Source: Primulina eburnea
Lineage: Eukaryota > Streptophyta > Magnoliopsida > Lamiales > Gesneriaceae
Assembly: GCF_022965805.1 (NCBI RefSeq)
Contig: NC_133103.1
Span: 44,561,610 to 44,625,609 of the forward strand
DNA: 64,000 nt
Direction: 5' to 3'
The notes beneath the pieces are model-generated. The model was not told the origin of the DNA. It was given only the letters and a program-made list of their open reading frames with translations, and did no database searches. How positions within the stretch are numbered: the stretch's first letter is position 1; every line of letters starts with the position of its first letter. Position numbers and translations under genes: made by a program. Below are positions 13,044 to 25,900 of this stretch, piece by piece.

Positions 13044-14661
13044 TGTTATATCCCATAGATTTGATGATAACAAATAATGATTTATCGTATTAGATCAAAT
13101 TATCTTTACATGTGTTATAGTTACTCGGTTATTCTATTGAAGATTCAAAAGAAGTCATTCAACTAATCTCAAGAAGCAAATGTATCCAACTATTATAGTC
13201 TTAGCAGTAAGGGTGCTCATCGGTAGGTTCGATTCAGTTTTCGATTTTTTATTTCGGTTTTGAAAATGTATAATCCGACTTGTTTTCCTTCGATTTGATT
13301 TTCTAACAAAATGGTTCAGTTTTTTTAATTCAATTTGTTAGGTTTTGATATATTTAAATTACTAATTAAAATATAATATATTGTTTTTTAGTTAATTTGT
13401 AAGTAAAACTTTAAAATATAAAGTCTAATTAACTAAATAAATAATAATCAACTAAAAATTAACAAAAATATTCTTAATTCACTAGATCTCATCGCATAAA
13501 ATATATAATCTAAATAAAATTATTAATTTAATTAAATTTTGGTTTTTTATATCGGTTCGATTTTGCAAATAAAATCTGAAACTGAATCATATAAACTTCG
13601 GTTTTAATATTTATATCCGAATTTAAAAATTCGATTTTCGATGGAGTTCGGTTTTCGATTTCTTCAGTTTGGATTTACGATTCGGTTTTAATCGAAGTTG
13701 GAACACCCCTACTTAGTAGCATATTTGATCTACTCAACCGATCATGTTCACAAGTCTGTAGCAAAAGACCATTAAATCGTTTACTCTATCGAAACATATT
13801 TGAAAACGGTTGAGCAAGATATCTTCATATTCAAGTCACACGTCTTACAAAGATATTATCTACTTTACAAACAAGACATAGCTCACGGCCAATTACTTTT
13901 TGCTATAAGCGATCATTTCCTTCGCATTTGAAAAATGCCAAATTTCTCATTTATTGAAATGTACTATGAATCAAGAAAGGACGACGACAGCAGTGCTTTT
14001 ACATGAATGAGCTAAAGTCGAACGTTGAACGAACCAATGTAAATAGCACTATAAATAGAAGATGCTAAGAAAAGCTATACAAAAATTTGATATTTCTGGT
14101 TTCAAGAACTTATATCAGATCATCTAGGGCTTCTATCAACTGCTCAACTCTTTCTGACAATACCGTTCCAGAGTTGCTCGACATATTGAATCTGATGATT
14201 CAATCTTTTTGTATATTTGAGTTGTATTGATTGTGAGACTTGTTATCTCAACCTTTGGTGAAAGTTGACAAATAGTTTCAACTTAGGTAATTGATAAGTC
14301 ATAATGTTGAAGCGGGTTGTTACAAAAAATTGTGAAACCAAAGTCTTCTAGTAATTTTTTTCCTAAGTAGAAGAAAAATAGATGTAGAAGGATATTGACT
14401 TCGAACTTCCATATATCTTGTGTCATTTATTTACTGCACTTAGTTATCTTGTTTTGTTGTTATATTTGACTACAAAAGCTTCATAAGAACCCTCAGACTG
14501 CTTTCCGCATTTTTTTGGTTCCACCGTTTTTAAGTGTTGATAAAAATATGCCCTGCATAGCTAACCCTATCAAGACCGATCACATTATTTGTCAGTGTTT
14601 TAGGAAAAAATTTAAAGTATTTATTCAACCTCCCCCTCTAAACACATCCCCTATACTAAAA
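13044..14661 (+). repeat. 5' LTR of the ancient Copia
   Basis: It begins TGTTATATC and ends just before a decayed primer site at about 14663-14676 (TTGTATTAGAGC, compare TGGTATCAGAGC). CACTATAAATAG near 14050 is its likely TATA box. A 504-bp hAT MITE interrupts it, so the original LTR was about 1.1 kb. Confidence 0.75.
13208..13711. mobile_element. hAT-type MITE inside the ancient LTR
   Basis: The ends are inverted (TAAGGGTG at the left, CACCCCTA at the right). They are flanked by near-identical 8-bp duplications, CTTAGCAG at 13200-13207 and CTTAGTAG at 13712-13719. The body repeats TTCGGTTTT and TTCGATTTT motifs and has no coding capacity. An 8-bp duplication is the hAT hallmark. Confidence 0.8.
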
Positions 14662-14708
14662 TGTTGTATTAGAGCATGTTTTTCTCGACTTCTGATGTAT
14701 ATGCTCAA

Positions 14709-16088
14709 ATGACTTCTTTCAACAAAATTTCAATGTTCTAAAAAGAAGACAATGATGATTAGAAAATTTGCATGCAAGCACATTTATATGCACAAGACGA
14801 TGACATGTGGTAAGTCATCATTGATAGTTCCATGAAGATCCTCAAAGATAATACAACTATGACTATCACAAAAGAGGATCTCACATGGTAGAAAAGCATA
14901 GATCGGAATGGACCAGTAAGCATAAGAAGAAGGTCATCTTTACAATGTGGCCAAAAACATTTTGTATAAGACACTGGTCAAGAACATATTTAGTGAGACT
15001 GCACAAACGCCAAAGAGAAATGGTGTGAGAGAAATAGCCAAACCAAAAAAACAAACTCACTGTTGCCATCCAAAAGTTTGACAAAATTAGTTTGATAAAT
15101 AGTTCAACGGTATTGTTATTGAACTTATTGATTTAGGTAAAACTTGCTCTAACCGTGAACTTTCTTTGAAGGTAATGAAAACACTACCCATATAATGTGA
15201 TGTAAAGATGGTGGCCGTGAGAGAATCCAAGGACATACTAGAGTTGAATGACTTGTTTGTGGACTTTAAATTCTATGAGCTCGGACTTGTTATTCGAATT
15301 GAAGAATATCCATCTACATCCCAACTAACAAAATCCCTGAGTGTGACCATTGTTGTCCTCTAGTCCAAGAGGCTTCAAGCAAGAAGTATGCTAAGAAACT
15401 GAGTAATGAGATCATGTCTCTATTTGTAAAGAATTTTGATAAATTTATGAGCAAAAATCAAAATAAATTTCTTAAACCTTATAATTAAAAGTACAAGACA
15501 GAGGATGGTGAAGCATGTTTTAAATGTAGCAAGATATGTCACTTTATTGCATATTATAACAGGCCCAAGAATGATGAAAAAAAATTGTTTGAGAGGAGAC
15601 GGTCAAAGGATGAGAAAAGATCTTTAAAGAAGAAGAAGATCAGAAAGTATTTGTTGTTGAGGGGAACAAGAGCAAGTGGACAGATTTAGAGAGTGAATTT
15701 TCTGGAACAGACACCATCTCAAGGTAAAGTGATGATGAGCTGGTCCTATTCCTGATGGCAGATTCAGAACCAGAAGAACATGGTGACAATTTTTTATTTT
15801 TTATTTTTTGGATCTAGTGAATTCACACGTGAAGACCTTATCACTGCACTTCATGATATGGCTAAAGAGAACAAGAAGTTGTATCAGACATTTGACAAAG
15901 TGTAGATAGAAAAAATAAGCCTAAGAGATAAGTAGATTGAATCTAACTGCTTGCAATGAAAGGAACTCGGCGGTCTCAATGTGAAACTAAATCTGTTGGC
16001 CACTGAAAAAGATAATTTGCAGAGACTGTTCTATGCCACTTTAAATGAAAATTAAAAGTTGATAAAGTTCATCAACACTTAGAACCAA
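14709..16088 (+). pseudogene. Ancient Copia gag, first part
   Basis: The alignment to the young gag at 20984 begins at the ATG and is recognisable throughout, for example CACAAGACGATGACATGTGG at about 14792. An in-frame stop arrives within a dozen codons and many frameshifts follow. The zinc knuckle at about 15514-15555 keeps its first two Cys and its His, but Gly became Cys and the last Cys became Tyr. The stretch ends at the ACCAA duplication of an inserted solo LTR. Confidence 0.85.
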
Positions 16089-18559
16089 TGAAATGTCAAC
16101 TACTTTTATCTTTAAAATCCTACTAAATTTTTTTTTCTCTATAAAAGTCAAAACGTGCCATGTAAAATAACTCAAAATTTCCAAAATCCAAAAATTAATT
16201 TAACATTTAAAAATCTTAAGTACATAAAACCCTTAAGTCGTCAATTAATAAAAATCCTACGTCAACCTTTAACATGATCAAAACTAAATTTCAAAATAAA
16301 GAATAAAAATCTAATAAATTATTCTCAAAATATTTATTTCAAAACTTTAACTATCAAGCTAATGCAGAAATAAGTGTCCGTCGGGAGTGTACTGCTGGAC
16401 TCGATCCACTCAAGCGTCAGCGCCTCCCTCAATAACATCTTCACCTGAAATCATCCAAACCTAGTGACTCTATTGACTCAGAACGTTCTAACCATGAATA
16501 AAAAATAATACATATACATACACGTGCATAAAATCATACTTTTATTGAAAATAAGCTAGTAATCATAAACCATTTAATCATAAAGCTTTTTCATCATCAT
16601 ATATCATTTTTGGGTGAAGTTTGATCATTGAAAGTGACTAGCTGTAATCATTTCATGCGGTCGACTTATCAGTCTTAGCTAACTATGGCGCATGGGGACA
16701 TGCTCTAGGCACCGCTGTAAATGGAAATATGATCGTTGGGCTCCCTCTGGAGCCTTCTCCCGTAAACAGGCTCCCTCTGGGGCCTTCTTCCTCACGATAT
16801 TTCTGATCATATCATATTTGTCACAGTCAATTCACATCCTTCAAAATATTTTTCTTTACTTTTATTCATAAAATATTGTATCCTTTCCAAATTCGTAAAA
16901 TAGAATTTTCACAGGAAAAATCGTACAGATTTAGCATAAATCATAAAATTCCATATTTTCATCATAAAGATTTTAAAATATCATTTAGCATGTATTATAA
17001 ATCTTCGGGACACTGCCAAGCCTTTCGTACTACCCGGGACGTAAAATGACCATTTGGCCATTGGGCTCTAAAATTCTCGATTTTGATGTTTTATTACTTT
17101 TATCCACTTGAGCATATCTCAAACCATCATATAAGCTTAAAATTGATTTCTGATATTTTTCTTAGACGTAAACTCGAGCCTTTCGATTTATTAACTTAAT
17201 TACTAAACCGTGAAGCGCTTTAATCCCGATTAAATTCCAAACTTAATATTTTCTTCCCAAATTTTAAAATTAAGCTTTTCATACCTAAACTACCATCATG
17301 AGCCATGAATCGACCCCCGTGGACCACGGTTTGAAACCTTACCGCTATTCCTTGCAAATTTCGAACCCTAAACCCTAAATCAAGCCACAGATCCCCCTAA
17401 ACCCGAGCCACCCTCAAGTCGCCATTCCCAGACCCTCTTGGGCCCTAACTGACCTAGCCTGGACCAGCACCGAACCAGCCCAAGCCCCTGCCATTCCGCG
17501 CAAACCTATGCGTGGATAACCCTCGATCGCGGCCCCTCCCTTGTGTATCCAAGAGTCCAGCCATGCTAAAACTTCTCCTAGACTCTAGACACAGCCTACA
17601 TGGGATCGTGACCCAGCCTAGACGAGCCCCAAAGCAACCTCCCTCATGACCGAGACATAGCACCCATGTGAACCAACCAAAACCCTAGCTTCTACCCTTC
17701 CACCTTGCACGGTTCCTCCCATGTTCGTCCAGCCCTCGTGTTGTCCCTTACACAACAATTTTCCTAGCCTTTAATCATCCTATATTGGCAGCGTGCCCCG
17801 TAGATTTTGTAACGTGTTCATATACGCATAAAAATCATCAAAACTTTGAAAATAATAATCAAAACGTTAAACGATTTGCACTCAAATATTTTTCATGCCA
17901 AAATACATAAAACATCCATAATATGATTTGAATGGTGCGTCAAAAGAGTTTAGAAGCGTGTCTTTGCGTTTAAAACGCTCGAATATATAATCGTTGGTGA
18001 GGGTTGTGAAGGGAGACAAAAGGGCGACGAACGACCTTGAAATTTCTCTTCAAATTCTCGAAAATTTTGTGTGTGTGGTGTGTGAAGTGGACAGCTGCTT
18101 TGGAGTTCAATGACCCTAGGATTCTTTTTATTTTTAAATTAGGCCTAATGGTACATTTTTAATTGTAAAATAAAAGTTTACAAAATTTGTTTTCAAAATT
18201 AATAATTTTTGGTCCTTTAAAAGTCCTTCGTTTGACAAAAACCGGCTTCCCAGATAAAATTGAGCTCGTCTCGTAAAATAATTTGGGTTCTAGCATTTTT
18301 AGAAAATTTTAATCATATTATTAAGCCTAACAAATATTTATCGAAAAAATATTTTATCTTAGTCGTTCCTGATATCCTTTCCCCAGCCTATTATCGAATA
18401 TTCGGATAAAATATTCAGTTTTCATGAAATAATGCAATTAGAACTTTAATCATATACTATATATCATTTGAACTTTTAAAATCAATTAAATAAAGCAATT
18501 AAGCAATTCAAATAATTTGCATGCATGCGGTTTACGTGGGTTGACTTTTGGATATTACA
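16089..18559 (-). mobile_element. Solo Gypsy-type LTR inserted in the ancient gag
   Basis: On the minus strand it starts TGTAATATCC and ends in CA, spanning 2471 bp. Perfect 5-bp duplications ACCAA flank it (16084-16088 and 18560-18564). Gag homology stops at one side and resumes at the other. There is no internal domain, which fits recombination between two LTRs. A G/C-rich stretch lies at about 17280-17760. Confidence 0.85.
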
Positions 18560-19007
18560 ACCAATCTTCAATTTCCTTGAGTAAGATTCATGAATATCAA
18601 AATCAAGCTGATGATATCCTACTGAAATAAATACTTAATCGTATCCGGACAAATCAAGACTATGATAAAATTTGTCTGTTCTACTACGATATATGAACAC
18701 GATAAGCCTGAAATACAAACAGACCGGAAGTTCTTTATGAGAACAAGGCTAAGCATAGAGGATTGGGATAGATCATCTCAGTCGAGACAAAATGTTCTGA
18801 AGGTGAAACCGAGATGGTACTTTAATAGCATACCAGTTCAAAAGAGGTAGAGACTACATAGAAAAGACAAATAACATATGGTTAAATCTAGAGCACAACA
18901 AACAACTTTACTCCACCGCTTGAGTTTCTGGACACAAACATGGGTAGGCTCATAAGGGTAATTCAAGTTGGATCCAGAAAGGGTTATTCCGATCTGGACC
19001 CAACTAG
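18560..19007 (+). pseudogene. Ancient Copia gag, 3' part
   Basis: This continues the gag coiled-coil and tail region of the young element (compare 22400-22951) with several stops. It ends in GGACCCAACTAG, with the amber codon at 19005-19007. The young gag ends at the equivalent place with GGACCCAAATAG. Confidence 0.8.
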
Positions 19008-19069
19008 ATGTGGGCACCAAAAGAGTTTTGTGTTGTAGAGAGATACAGAACCAAAAACAGTTGAAGAGT

Positions 19070-19954
19070 CAACGTGGTACCTTGACAGTGGATGCTTAAG
19101 GTATATGACCGGAAACAAAAAGTTTATGTCTCTAAGTGATTGAATACATATGACCAAGAATCACATTTGGTGATTTCATGATATAGTCATTATTAAAGAT
19201 GTACCGTTAGTTGAAAAATTTTGTTATAACTTGATTGGTATTATCCAGTTGTGTGATAATGATTATTCAGTTGAATTTCACCATCACACTTGCACTGTGA
19301 AATCTAAAAATGATGATATTATGCTAATCAGACTAATAGAACAAAACAACTACAGAATAAGTTGGAAAGATTTTCAACTTCCCTTCTCTACCTGTTTTGT
19401 TGCTCAGAAAAATGATGAGCATTGATTGTGTTACAAGTGGATGAATCGTTTAAATTTCAAATCTATTAACAATCTGAGTAAACAAGGTTTGTTGACAAAT
19501 CTTCCCAAAATTTTTTTTTATCAAAAATAAAATCTGCACTGCATTCCAGTTGGGCAAGTAAGTAAGATATATCTTAAAAAATAAAAGGTATAACTCTTCC
19601 ACCAAATGCTTAGATTTACTGTATATAGATCTATTTGATCCTATACCAGTAAAGAGCATATGAGAAATAAGGTATACTCTAATGATAGTGGATGATTACT
19701 CCCAATACACTTGGATAATCTTCTACATTTCACATATCAAACCGCTTTAAATTTGATCAGAGTTTTAAAAAAGTTGCAACATTAGATTTAAAAAAGTTGC
19801 AAAATGAAAAATCTAATGTGATAGATAGGATATGGAGTGACATGGGTACTAAGCTTACAAACAAAACAATTTGATCCTATCTACATTATCAGAGAATCAA
19901 ACATGAGTTCTCAACTGTCAAGTCTCCTAAAAAAATGGCGATGCTGAGAGAAGG
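19070..19954 (+). pseudogene. Ancient Copia pol, first part (protease to integrase)
   Basis: The aspartic protease motif Leu-Asp-Ser-Gly is at about 19080-19092. A pre-integrase segment matching the young pol lies at 19231-19425, followed by a decayed integrase that stops within the conserved region before the last catalytic Glu. Frameshifts are frequent. The coding match breaks at 19954, where the young Copia begins, and resumes at 31774. Confidence 0.85.
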
Positions 19955-20924
19955 TGTTGGAAACTAAATTCTGGAGTTTGACAAAACATAAAATCAACTA
20001 ATACATGAAAGCATATTCGGCAGCTGAACATTCAACTAAAATCAGTTGACACAAACTGATCAGTTGAGAACTGATCAGTTAAAACATTCAGCCGAAAACA
20101 TTAAAGCTTCTCAACTGATGATACCTCGGGAAAGATCATTCAACAGACAAAAAGACATATCAGACAGCAACTGAATGTGGAAAGCCGCACTGCATAGAAA
20201 AACGTATTTCGGCTATTGAGATTAATACGCCGTCTTACAATAAAGGATGAAGCGGCAATCAAGAACTATGTCCAAGAAATGATAAGGAGGCAATCAACGG
20301 ATACGAGAATTCAAAATTACCGTTGAAAGATAAGTCTATAAATATGACTAAAGAGCAGTTGACAAGACAGATGATTGACCAATCTCAAAACTTGCCATTA
20401 CTCTGTTAAAAAATCTCTGCTCACACCTATCAGATCTATTCGTAGCAATCAAGGCTACATATTGAGCAATCTAGCACTGTGAAATATTGATAACTCGATA
20501 AGTGCTAAGTTCAGTTACTTACAGAGATCATTGTATTATATTAAGAGTTTCAGTTCAGGCAATAGATAAGTCCTAACTGAAGTGGGTCTGTACAAGCGTT
20601 GTACTCGATCAAAGTCTTTTAGTGAATATCCTATCCTTGTGATAGAAGGGGTGACGTAGGAGTTATTCAATTCTCCGAACATCCAGAAACATATTGTGTT
20701 GTCTTTACTTCAGCTTTTTATTTCCAGTTAGATATTCTATCTTTCAATCAGTTTATTTTCCGCAACTGCTTATTCAGTTTAACTGATTGATAATTGACAG
20801 ACGGGATACTCAGTTCAGTTTGTAACAAAACTGAACTACCTTTTTCGAAAAACATTTAAATTCCTAGAAGTGTTTATTCAACCCCCCCTTCTAAACACTC
20901 CTTAGTCAATAACCGATCCTAACA
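19955..20924 (+). repeat. 5' LTR of the young Copia
   Basis: It runs TGTTGG to CTAACA. The U3 part carries two perfect 12-bp palindromes AACTGATCAGTT (20054-20065 and 20069-20080) and several CAGTTG/CAACTG hexamers. A TATA box lies at 20337-20344. Confidence 0.97.
20337..20344 (+). promoter_or_regulatory. LTR TATA box
   Basis: TATAAATA within CTATAAATATG is the best core promoter in the LTR and would start the genomic RNA near 20370. The 3' LTR has the same sequence about 10.85 kb downstream. Confidence 0.7.
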
Positions 20925-20926
20925 AG

Positions 20927-20938
20927 TGGTATCAGAGC
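20927..20938 (+). promoter_or_regulatory. Primer-binding site, initiator tRNA-Met
   Basis: TGGTATCAGAGC begins two bases after the LTR end and is a perfect plant initiator tRNA-Met complement. Confidence 0.95.
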
Positions 20939-20983
20939 GAGGCATATCCTGTCAAAGAATTATCTATCTTCAATCTAATCACT

Positions 20984-22951
20984 ATGTCTTCATCCAATAA
21001 GATTCCAATGTTCTCCAGGGAAGATTTTGATGATTGGAAAATCCGAATGCAGGCTCATCTAGCTGCACAAGACGATGACATGTGGTACGTCATAACTGAC
21101 GGACCCATGAAAATTTTGAAAGCAAACACAGCTGTTGCTATTACTGAAGGGGCACCTCACCGAATTGAAAAGCCTCGAGATGAGTGGACTACAGAGGACA
21201 AAAGAAAGGCAAATCTAGACAACGTTGCAAAAGACATATTGTATAAGACACTTGAAAAAGTAACGTTCAGTAAGATCAAAATGTGCAAAACCGCCAAAGA
21301 AATTTGGGAGAAGTTAATTCAACTTTGCGAAGGAAATGATCAAACAAAAGAAAACAAACTTTCAGTTGCTATGCAGAAGTTCGACAACATCAGAATGAAG
21401 ATGGGAGAAACAATGGATGAGTATGATGAAAGAACAAGCTGTATCATCAACGAACTAAATGCACTTGGAAAAGTGTATACAAATAAAGAAGTAGCGTTGA
21501 AAGTAATTAGAGGACTTCCCAAAGAATGGGATGTCAAAACTATGGCAATGAGGGAATCCAAAGATCTTAACAAAGTTGAACTTCATGATTTATTTGCAGA
21601 TCTAAAAGCATATGAGTTTGAACTTCAAACTCGAGAAGGAGAACCATCTACTCCAGCAGCAACTACTGCCTTGACTGCTGTTAGAAATGAATCAACTGGT
21701 TCAGTTGAGAAAACTGCTGATCAGCTGAGCAATGATGCCATGTCTCTATTCATTAAGAAATTTGGAAGATTCATGAGGAAAAATCAAGGAAATTTTCAGA
21801 AAAACTACCAAAGAAACAACTCCAGAGAAGAGACTAATGTATGTTTCAACTGTGGCAAATCCGGTCACTTTATTGCCAACTGTCCAAAGCCTAAAAAGGA
21901 TAATCAAATCTCAACTGGAAGAAAGAAAAAGATGTATGAACACAAAAGAAGGTCTAAAGACGAAAAGAAGCCTTACAAGAAGAGACATGAAGTACTTCTA
22001 GCTGAAGACAGCAAAGCCAAATGGGCAGAAACTGACAGCGAAGAGTCAGATCCAGAAAGCTCTTGCAGTTCAAGTGAGGATGAGGAAGAAGTAACATGTC
22101 TAATGGCAGACAACCTAGAAGATCAATCAAGCTGCGAGCAGGTATTTGATTTTAGCTCTATTGATTTTTCACGAGAAGAACTCATCTCAACTCTTCATGA
22201 CATGGTCAATGAGTATCAAAAGTTTGCTTTATCATTTGAAAAACTCAGAGCAAAGCAAAATGATCCCAAAGACAATAAAACAAAAACTGATGAATCAGTT
22301 GAAATGTTGAGTCTGAAAAGGGAGATTGCTGAACTCACTGATGAAAGAAGCAGGAATCAATCAATGATTCAAAAATTGTCGCTTGAAAATACAAAGCTCA
22401 ATGAGCTCATTCAAGTTTGGAACAAATCATCTAAAACTTTAACTAATATACAGAACTCTCAGAAATCAGTTGATGATAAAACTGGTTTAGGATTCTGTGG
22501 TAAAGATGATTTGTCTTCCCAAGATACTCAACCAAAACTGAATATGAACAAAGGGAAATATATTCACTTTGTAAAATCAGTTATGGTACAAAATCAAGAA
22601 GAGTCGAGCAAACTGACTGAACAGCCATCTCAGAATATGAATAAAGGCATGAGATGTGGAATTGGATATACTCCAAAGGGTAAGACTGACTCATGGAATC
22701 AGCAACCGAAAACTCTCAGCAGGAAATATTCATATGGCTACTCAAACTACTACAATAGTAAGCCAGTTCAGAAAAGATATCGGCTGAACAATCAGTTGAA
22801 AAAGAACAAAACACATGTCACATCATCCACACACTATACACCAAGCACACACAGACAGGGAAGGACTATATGGAATACAGCAACAGGACAGTCAGTTAAA
22901 CTGATTCAAGTCTGGATTCCAAAAGGACTAATCAACTATGGACCCAAATAG
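20984..22951 (+). CDS. Copia Gag polyprotein (young element)
   Basis: This 655-residue ORF encodes the capsid/nucleocapsid protein that forms virus-like particles in the cytoplasm. Residues about 10-210 form the Copia-type gag domain (DDWKIRM near the start, then KEIWEKL, DEYDER). A canonical CCHC knuckle, CFNCGKSGHFIANC, spans 287-300. A Ser/Glu-rich acidic stretch lies at about 350-372 and a probable coiled coil at about 415-485. The ATG is 60 nt after the LTR end. The ORF stops at an amber codon and the pol frame starts 33 nt later in a different frame, so Gag and Pol are not one simple polyprotein. No internal stop is present. Confidence 0.95.
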   Translation: MSSSNKIPMFSREDFDDWKIRMQAHLAAQDDDMWYVITDGPMKILKANTAVAITEGAPHRIEKPRDEWTTEDKRKANLDNVAKDILYKTLEKVTFSKIKMCKTAKEIWEKLIQLCEGNDQTKENKLSVAMQKFDNIRMKMGETMDEYDERTSCIINELNALGKVYTNKEVALKVIRGLPKEWDVKTMAMRESKDLNKVELHDLFADLKAYEFELQTREGEPSTPAATTALTAVRNESTGSVEKTADQLSNDAMSLFIKKFGRFMRKNQGNFQKNYQRNNSREETNVCFNCGKSGHFIANCPKPKKDNQISTGRKKKMYEHKRRSKDEKKPYKKRHEVLLAEDSKAKWAETDSEESDPESSCSSSEDEEEVTCLMADNLEDQSSCEQVFDFSSIDFSREELISTLHDMVNEYQKFALSFEKLRAKQNDPKDNKTKTDESVEMLSLKREIAELTDERSRNQSMIQKLSLENTKLNELIQVWNKSSKTLTNIQNSQKSVDDKTGLGFCGKDDLSSQDTQPKLNMNKGKYIHFVKSVMVQNQEESSKLTEQPSQNMNKGMRCGIGYTPKGKTDSWNQQPKTLSRKYSYGYSNYYNSKPVQKRYRLNNQLKKNKTHVTSSTHYTPSTHRQGRTIWNTATGQSVKLIQVWIPKGLINYGPK

Positions 22952-22983
22952 AAAAGGGTACCAGAATCTTATTCTGTGTTTAA

Positions 22984-25900
22984 TTGCAGACAACAGGAAC
23001 AAGTATTGGATCAATATGGTATCTGGACAGTGGATGTTCACGACACATGACAGGAGATTCAAACTTATTGTCACAACTGGTCAAATACAATGGTCCAAAC
23101 ATCAGTTTTGGGGATAATTCCAAAGGTAAAACTGTGGGTAAGGGTAAGCTTATCCATGGTAACTTCACCATTAATGATATTTTATTAGTCGAGAATCTTA
23201 AGTATAATCTGATAAGCATTAGTCAGTTATGCGATAATGGATTCTCAGTTCAGTTTGACAAACACTCTTGTTCAGTCAAAAACTCAGCTGAAGAGATTAT
23301 TCTAACTGGCAAAAGGTGTGGAAACACTTACAAAGTTAGTTGGAATGATCAACCTTATACACCAGTATGCTTTATTGCGTCTAAATCATCTCAAAACTGG
23401 TTGTGGCATAAACGGTTAAATCATTTAAATTTTAAATCTACCGCCTATCTGAGTAAGCATGAACTTGTAACTGGTTTGCCCAAAAATTTTTCAAAAGAAA
23501 AACTTTGTTCAGCATGTCAGTATGGAAAACAAGTTCGATCCTCTTTCAAAAACAAAGGCTGTAAATCTTCATCCCGATGCTTAGAATTATTGCACATGGA
23601 TCTCTTTGGTCCAATACCAATCATGAGCTTAGGGGGAATGAAATACACCTTAGTGGTCGTAGATGACTTTTCAAGATTTACTTGGGTTATATTTCTCAAA
23701 TCCAAAGACCATACTGCTGCACAACTGATTAAACTTTTCAAAAGAATTTTAAATGAAAAATCAGTTGGGATTGATCGAATCAGATCTGATCGAGGAACTG
23801 AATTCATCAATCAAACACTTTCAAACTTTTTAGAAAATACTGGAATCAAGCATGAGTTCTCAGCAGCAAGGACACCTCAGCAAAACGGTGTAGCTGAGAG
23901 AAGGAATCGGACTCTTAAGGAAGCTGCTAGAACGATGCTTGCTGATTCAGGTATTTCTCAAAGATTTTGGGCAGAAGCAGTAAACACTGCATGCTACACT
24001 CAGAACAGATCAATGATTAATAAAAATCACAAGAAAACACCATATGAGATCTGGCATGGAAGAAAAAGCATAATCACTTACTTCAAAATATTTGGCTGTA
24101 GATGCTTTATTCATAACAATGGTAAAAATTATCTAAAAGCATTCGATGTCAAATCTGCAGAAGGAATATTCCTTGGATATTCATCAGTTAGCATAGCTTA
24201 CAGAGTATTTAATAAGAAAACTTTGAATGTTGAAGAATCTGCACACGTTGATTTTGATGAAACTGCACTAATCGATAAGCCAACTGATCAAGTTGAGCTA
24301 GCTGATCGTTTTACAGATATCAGTCTGGAAGATGATGACTCAGACGAAGATCGTAATAATCAGAATATCTTTCATACACCTGAACCTGAGATATTGGATC
24401 AACCAGCTGAATTGGAAGCAAATCTTGACAATCAGTTGATGGAGCAAACTAATGGAAATCAATTATCAACTGAATCAGTTCCAACTGAAACTGAAAACAT
24501 TCAGTTACCCAACGAAGAATTTGCTGGCTGTGAAGCAACAAATGCTGAATTTAGATGGAAGAAATCACACCCTCCAGAACTGGTAATAGGTAACCCATCT
24601 GATCCAGTAAGAAACAGAAATCAGGTGCTCAATCTATTTATTCATTCAGCTTTTGTATCTCAATTAGAACCAAAGAAAACTGACGAAGCTCTTGCTGACC
24701 CTAATTGGATTAATGCAATGCAAGAAGAGCTAAATCGGTTTGTTCATAACAATGTCTGGAACTTAGTTCCAAGACCAGTTTCTAAAACTGTTATAGGTAC
24801 AAAGTGGGTATACAGGAACAAACTGAACGAAGACGGTTCAGTTGTGCGCAACAAAGCAAGGCTCGTAGCACAAGGCTATAGACAAGAAGAAGGGATAGAT
24901 TATGATGAGACATTTGCACCAGTTGCAAGACTGGAGGCAATCAGAATATTTCTTGCTTATGCATCTTTCAAGAACTTTAAAGTCTATCAAATGGATGTGA
25001 AAAGTGCATTCCTAAATGGCCAATTGCAGGAAGAAGTCTACGTTGAACAACCTCCAGGTTTTATCAATCATAATTTCCCTGATAATGTTTATTATTTGAA
25101 AAAGGCATTGTATGGTCTCAAACAAGCTCCACGAGCTTGGTATGAAACCCTATCAAAATTCCTAACTGATCATGATTTTACTGTTGGATCAGTTGATAAG
25201 ACTTTGTTTAAATTCTCGAAAAATGATCATATCTTACTTGTTCAAATCTACGTTGATGATATTATATTTGGGTCAACTAACCCCAAATTATGCAAGAAAT
25301 TTGCTAAGTTGATGCAGGAAAAGTTCGAGATGAGCATGATGGGTGAGCTGACATTCTTTCTTGGTTTACAAGTGAAGCAACTGGATTCAGGAACATTTAT
25401 TAGTCAAACAAAATATACCAAGGAATTGCTGAAGAAATTTGGCATGGAATCTTGTTCAACAGCAAGTACTCCAATGAGCTCATCAGTTAAATTAGATACT
25501 GATCAAGGGGGAATATCAGTTGAGACGACACTTTACAGAGGTTTAATAGGTTCTTTATTGTACCTAACTGCTAGTCGTCCTGATATTATGTTTGATGTTT
25601 GTATATGTGCAAGATTTCAAGCTAACCCTAAGCAATCAAATTTTTCTGCGGCCAAACGTATCTTGAGATATCTTAAGGGCACGAAAAATGTTGGTCTATG
25701 GTACTCTAAAGACTCATCTTTCAATTTAGTTGGCTATTCAGATGCAGATTATGCAGGATGCAAGCTTGATCGAAAAAGCACAAGTGGATCATGTCAGTTT
25801 CTAGGAGACAGACTGATCTCTTGGTTCAGTAAAAAGCAAACATCCATAGCAACTTCCACAACTGAAGCAGAATATCTTGCTGCTGGAAGCTGCTGTGCAC

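Noticed and set aside
14515..15084. Short ORFs on both strands around the ancient gag start
   Set aside because: They are chance frames in decayed LTR and gag sequence. The real homology is in the broken plus-strand gag.
17454..17663. 69-codon minus-strand ORF in G/C-rich DNA
   Set aside because: It lies inside the solo LTR 16089-18559, has low complexity and no recognisable domain.
20927..20938. Possible tRNA gene sequence
   Set aside because: Only the 12-base complement of the initiator tRNA 3' end is present. It is the primer-binding site.
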